Notes under the pieces: generated by a model
Told to the model about the DNA's origin: nothing
The model's database searches: none
What the model saw: the letters and a program-made list of their open reading frames with translations, nothing else
In this document: piece by piece, positions 6,056 through 8,070 of the stretch
How positions within the stretch are numbered: the first letter of the stretch is position 1
Layout of the letters: each line of letters begins with the position of its first letter
NCBI GenBank assembly: GCA_947463285.1
Contig: CANHTV010000146.1
Coordinates: 1 to 8,070 of the forward strand
Direction of reading: 5' to 3'
Source of the DNA: Verrucomicrobiaceae bacterium
GTDB taxonomy: Bacteria; Verrucomicrobiota; Verrucomicrobiia; Verrucomicrobiales; Verrucomicrobiaceae
Length of the DNA: 8,070 nucleotides
Translations under genes and position numbers: made by a program

Positions 6056-7528
6056 TTATGGCGCTGGGTCCGTGATTGGCACGATGAACGCAGCACCTCC
6101 GAGCATCATCGTCGCGTTCAAAGTATCAGAGTTAGGTCCTGACATCCTCAGATCACTCGCTGGAATCATTGCTGCGGCAGCTGCCGGCTGATTTGAAGGT
6201 CTTGCTGTAGGGCTGGTGAACGAAAAAAGATTGGTCTGCATCGGAGAAGCTAGCGTTAGAGGCGAATCACTGAGTGCCTGAGGTTGAAGTTTCGGATTGA
6301 GTGCCAGATTAAACTGCTCACCGACAGGCTGAATGACCAACGGCTCAAGATTCCCAGGCGAGGCCAAAGTCGGTTTGACCGTCAGCACTGGTTGCTGATT
6401 TTGCTCGGCGACGGTCTGAGTGAAGTTAGTGACCTCATCAGGCGTCAATAACCTCGCTTCGACAGGCGTCGATGCGGGCATCAGATAGATCGCAAAGGAA
6501 GGCACAGGCAGCATGGCCACCTGATCTCGCGTATCACTCATCATGCGCAGCGCCTCCCATTGCCCGCGTGAAACAGATGCTGTGCCATTTTCATGCACCG
6601 CGATCCCGAGTGAAGCGGCATCCTGCCACAACTCGGCAATGCGCCGTGAATCATCCACGAGCGCGAGCCCATCCTGACTCACACGTCCGGCCAGTATGTC
6701 AGTAAGCGTGCGATTTTCAGCCAGATGAGGGTAAATGCCTGACTGCATCTTGAGGAAGATTGCATTCCCGTTCAGTTCGACATCGCAACCAGCCAAAGCT
6801 GCAAGCGCCCGTACAGCTTTCACAAAAGGAATGGGGCCGGACACAAAGCTAACAGGCCGGGCATTGCCCCCCGCAGGCACATGAATCTTCAACGAAGTCA
6901 GATCGAGGCTTTGCGGATCATGCAGATCCAGAAGTTGTTTTTGCAGATAAGCCAATGCCTGACTCAGCGGCACATGAACTAGATTGACCTCACTGAGGAA
7001 AAATGCGTCCAAACGGCCTGTGAGGGGCATTTCAGACACAGGCTCAACTTTTGACAAAGGCACCCCGATCCTCGGAGGAACAGACAAAGGCTCAGATAAG
7101 GAAAACTGTTTTTTCGACTGCGTTTCACGGCCTGCTGCCGCAGGTATCCCCACCTGAGCCAAATTTTTGCCCTCCCGCTGCCCCTCAGGCCAGAGAAGTG
7201 CTGTCATAATACCGACGACTACAAACAGAGCGGCCAAGGACAGCCAAGGGCTCTGAAAACGAACACGCTTGGAGGGTTTGGTTTTCTCGGTAGCGTCCGT
7301 TTTTTGGACCACCGTCAATACCCTCCGAGTCTCAGACTCCACATGCCGGGCCTTCACAGTCTGAGCCAGGAGTTCTTCAAAACGAGCCGCCGCCGCATAC
7401 TTACGAGCACACTCCGGGCACCGCCCGACACAAAACCAAAGCTGCTCGGCCTGCTCAGGCGTGGACACTCCGGCGAGCCAGCAATCAACCAAAACGGCAA
7501 ATTCAGAACTGTCAGCATTCAAGATCAT
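6056..7528 (-). CDS. Membrane-spanning anti-sigma-like protein with STN-like periplasmic domain
   Basis: This 490-residue protein has one membrane segment, PWLSLAALFVVVGIMTALLW (residues 94-113), preceded by a basic KPSKRVR stretch. That puts residues 1-92 in the cytoplasm and 114-490 in the periplasm. The cytoplasmic part carries Cys16 and the motif FCVGRCPECARKY (32-44), giving Cys33-x3-Cys37-x2-Cys40. It resembles the His-x3-Cys-x2-Cys zinc motif of ZAS-type anti-sigma factors, with Cys in place of His. Residues 178-260 resemble a secretin/TonB N-terminal (STN) module: HVPLSQALAYLQKQL, then KIHVPA, then IPFVKAVRALAALAGCDVEL and FLK, a layout common in planctomycete and verrucomicrobial envelope proteins. 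Residues 270-490 are not recognised; the end is Ala/Pro-rich. The ATG overlaps the sigma gene's stop as ATGA, indicating translational coupling. I infer that it binds and restrains the upstream sigma factor; FecR-like sensing is the closest known analogy. Confidence 0.7.
   Translation of the reverse strand: MILNADSSEFAVLVDCWLAGVSTPEQAEQLWFCVGRCPECARKYAAAARFEELLAQTVKARHVESETRRVLTVVQKTDATEKTKPSKRVRFQSPWLSLAALFVVVGIMTALLWPEGQREGKNLAQVGIPAAAGRETQSKKQFSLSEPLSVPPRIGVPLSKVEPVSEMPLTGRLDAFFLSEVNLVHVPLSQALAYLQKQLLDLHDPQSLDLTSLKIHVPAGGNARPVSFVSGPIPFVKAVRALAALAGCDVELNGNAIFLKMQSGIYPHLAENRTLTDILAGRVSQDGLALVDDSRRIAELWQDAASLGIAVHENGTASVSRGQWEALRMMSDTRDQVAMLPVPSFAIYLMPASTPVEARLLTPDEVTNFTQTVAEQNQQPVLTVKPTLASPGNLEPLVIQPVGEQFNLALNPKLQPQALSDSPLTLASPMQTNLFSFTSPTARPSNQPAAAAAMIPASDLRMSGPNSDTLNATMMLGGAAFIVPITDPAP
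7525..7528 (-). other. ATGA stop/start overlap coupling sigma and anti-sigma genes
   Basis: The anti-sigma ATG (7528-7526) and the sigma TGA (7527-7525) share the bases ATGA. No Shine-Dalgarno precedes the second start, so ribosomes terminating on the sigma gene probably re-initiate here. This would keep the two proteins in a fixed ratio, as expected of a sigma factor and its restraint. Confidence 0.85.
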
Positions 7529-8052
7529 GATTCATCCATTTTGAGGCCAAGGCGTCGCTCCACACAGTCTCTCAGCTGACGACGCAGGCGGCTGAGAGTT
7601 TGATATAGGGCATCCAGTTTCATCCCAGCTTCCTCAGCCATGGCTTCAATGGATAATCCCCGATGATAACGGTCCTGAATAAAGCGGGCACCGCGTCCTG
7701 GAAGCTGCTCCAGACAAAAACCCAGTGCTTTCTCACGATCCTTCCATGGCGACTCTGCTTCATCAGCGGTGAATCCTACCGAGAGAGCTTCCAGAGCTTC
7801 CACCGTCAACGATTCCGGCCACTTTGCCCGTAGGCGGCGGTCTTCCATGACTTTCCTCAGCGCGATACCCCGAGCCCAAGCTCCGAAAGGTCTAGTAGGA
7901 TCATAAAGCTCAAATTTTTTCCAGAGGATCATGGCAACCTCCTGAAACACGTCGTCCCTAGCTGTCTGGTCACGAATCGCCGCACCAATGAACGCTCGCA
8001 GGTCGGACTGCACTGCGAGAAATTGCGGAAGAAAATGTTCGTGATCGGACAT
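7525..8052 (-). CDS. ECF-type RNA polymerase sigma factor (Rhodopirellula/Verrucomicrobium style)
   Basis: This 175-residue protein would direct RNA polymerase core to a small set of promoters. Region 2 spans about residues 8-73: it includes ARDDVFQEVAMILWKKFELY (31-50, core binding; compare the 'DVFQEtfl.lw.k...yd' pattern), then FGAWARGIALRKVMEDRR (56-73, the -10 recognition and melting segment). Region 4 spans about 109-166: CLEQLPGRGARFIQDRYHRG, then the helix-turn-helix SIEAMAEEAGMKLDALYQTL with SRLRRQLRDCVERR. Two-domain length with no region 3 is standard for ECF factors, and the wording resembles the Rhodopirellula/Verrucomicrobium family (TIGR02989 type). The ATG at 8052 fits the domain start and has no Shine-Dalgarno. 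The frame stays open upstream to the window edge, so a slightly longer N-terminus cannot be excluded. It heads a unit with the anti-sigma and propeller genes. Confidence 0.9.
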   Translation of the reverse strand: MSDHEHFLPQFLAVQSDLRAFIGAAIRDQTARDDVFQEVAMILWKKFELYDPTRPFGAWARGIALRKVMEDRRLRAKWPESLTVEALEALSVGFTADEAESPWKDREKALGFCLEQLPGRGARFIQDRYHRGLSIEAMAEEAGMKLDALYQTLSRLRRQLRDCVERRLGLKMDES

Positions 8053-8070
8053 GAGAGGGTAACTGACAAC

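Noticed and set aside
5989..6096. Longer start of the propeller gene at 6096
   Set aside because: It would add 36 residues ahead of a textbook signal peptide and overlap the anti-sigma coding end by 41 bases. The start at 5988 is much better supported.
2746..8052. Classic FecIR-type TonB signalling system
   Set aside because: There is no TonB-dependent receptor gene, and the STN-like module lies on the anti-sigma protein rather than on an outer-membrane receptor. I kept FecR only as an analogy.

Overview
The window looks like chromosomal DNA of a Verrucomicrobia-type bacterium (Prosthecobacter/Verrucomicrobium-like). This rests on the style of the ECF sigma factor, on an anti-sigma-type protein carrying a secretin/TonB N-terminal (STN)-like periplasmic domain, on the large secreted beta-propeller protein, and on the near absence of Shine-Dalgarno sequences. 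The phylum assignment is inference from protein character; no search was run.

Layout, left to right. Positions 1-141 (minus) hold a 5'-truncated fragment of an IS5-type transposase running off the left edge. A complete, stand-alone class V cysteine desulfurase follows on the minus strand (185-1312). A 622-base intergenic stretch (1313-1934) contains a direct repeat around a possible promoter of that gene, a cluster of three inverted repeats, a 54-residue membrane micro-ORF, and signs that this micro-ORF is the first piece of a frameshifted gene of about 131 codons. On the plus strand is proC (1935-2738), encoding the last enzyme of proline synthesis. It converges on the next gene with only 7 bases between the stop codons.

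The right two thirds is a three-gene, minus-strand unit reading right to left: an ECF sigma factor (7525-8052), a membrane-spanning anti-sigma-like protein overlapping it by 4 bases (6056-7528), and a 1080-residue exported double beta-propeller protein (2746-5988). The likely logic is a trans-envelope switch. The cytoplasmic N-terminus of the second protein, with an unusual all-cysteine zinc-type motif, would hold the sigma factor; its STN-like domain would sense something in the periplasm; and the propeller protein would be the sensed partner or the product under control. This three-part system is the most interesting item in the window. The links between its parts are inferred from gene order and domain character.
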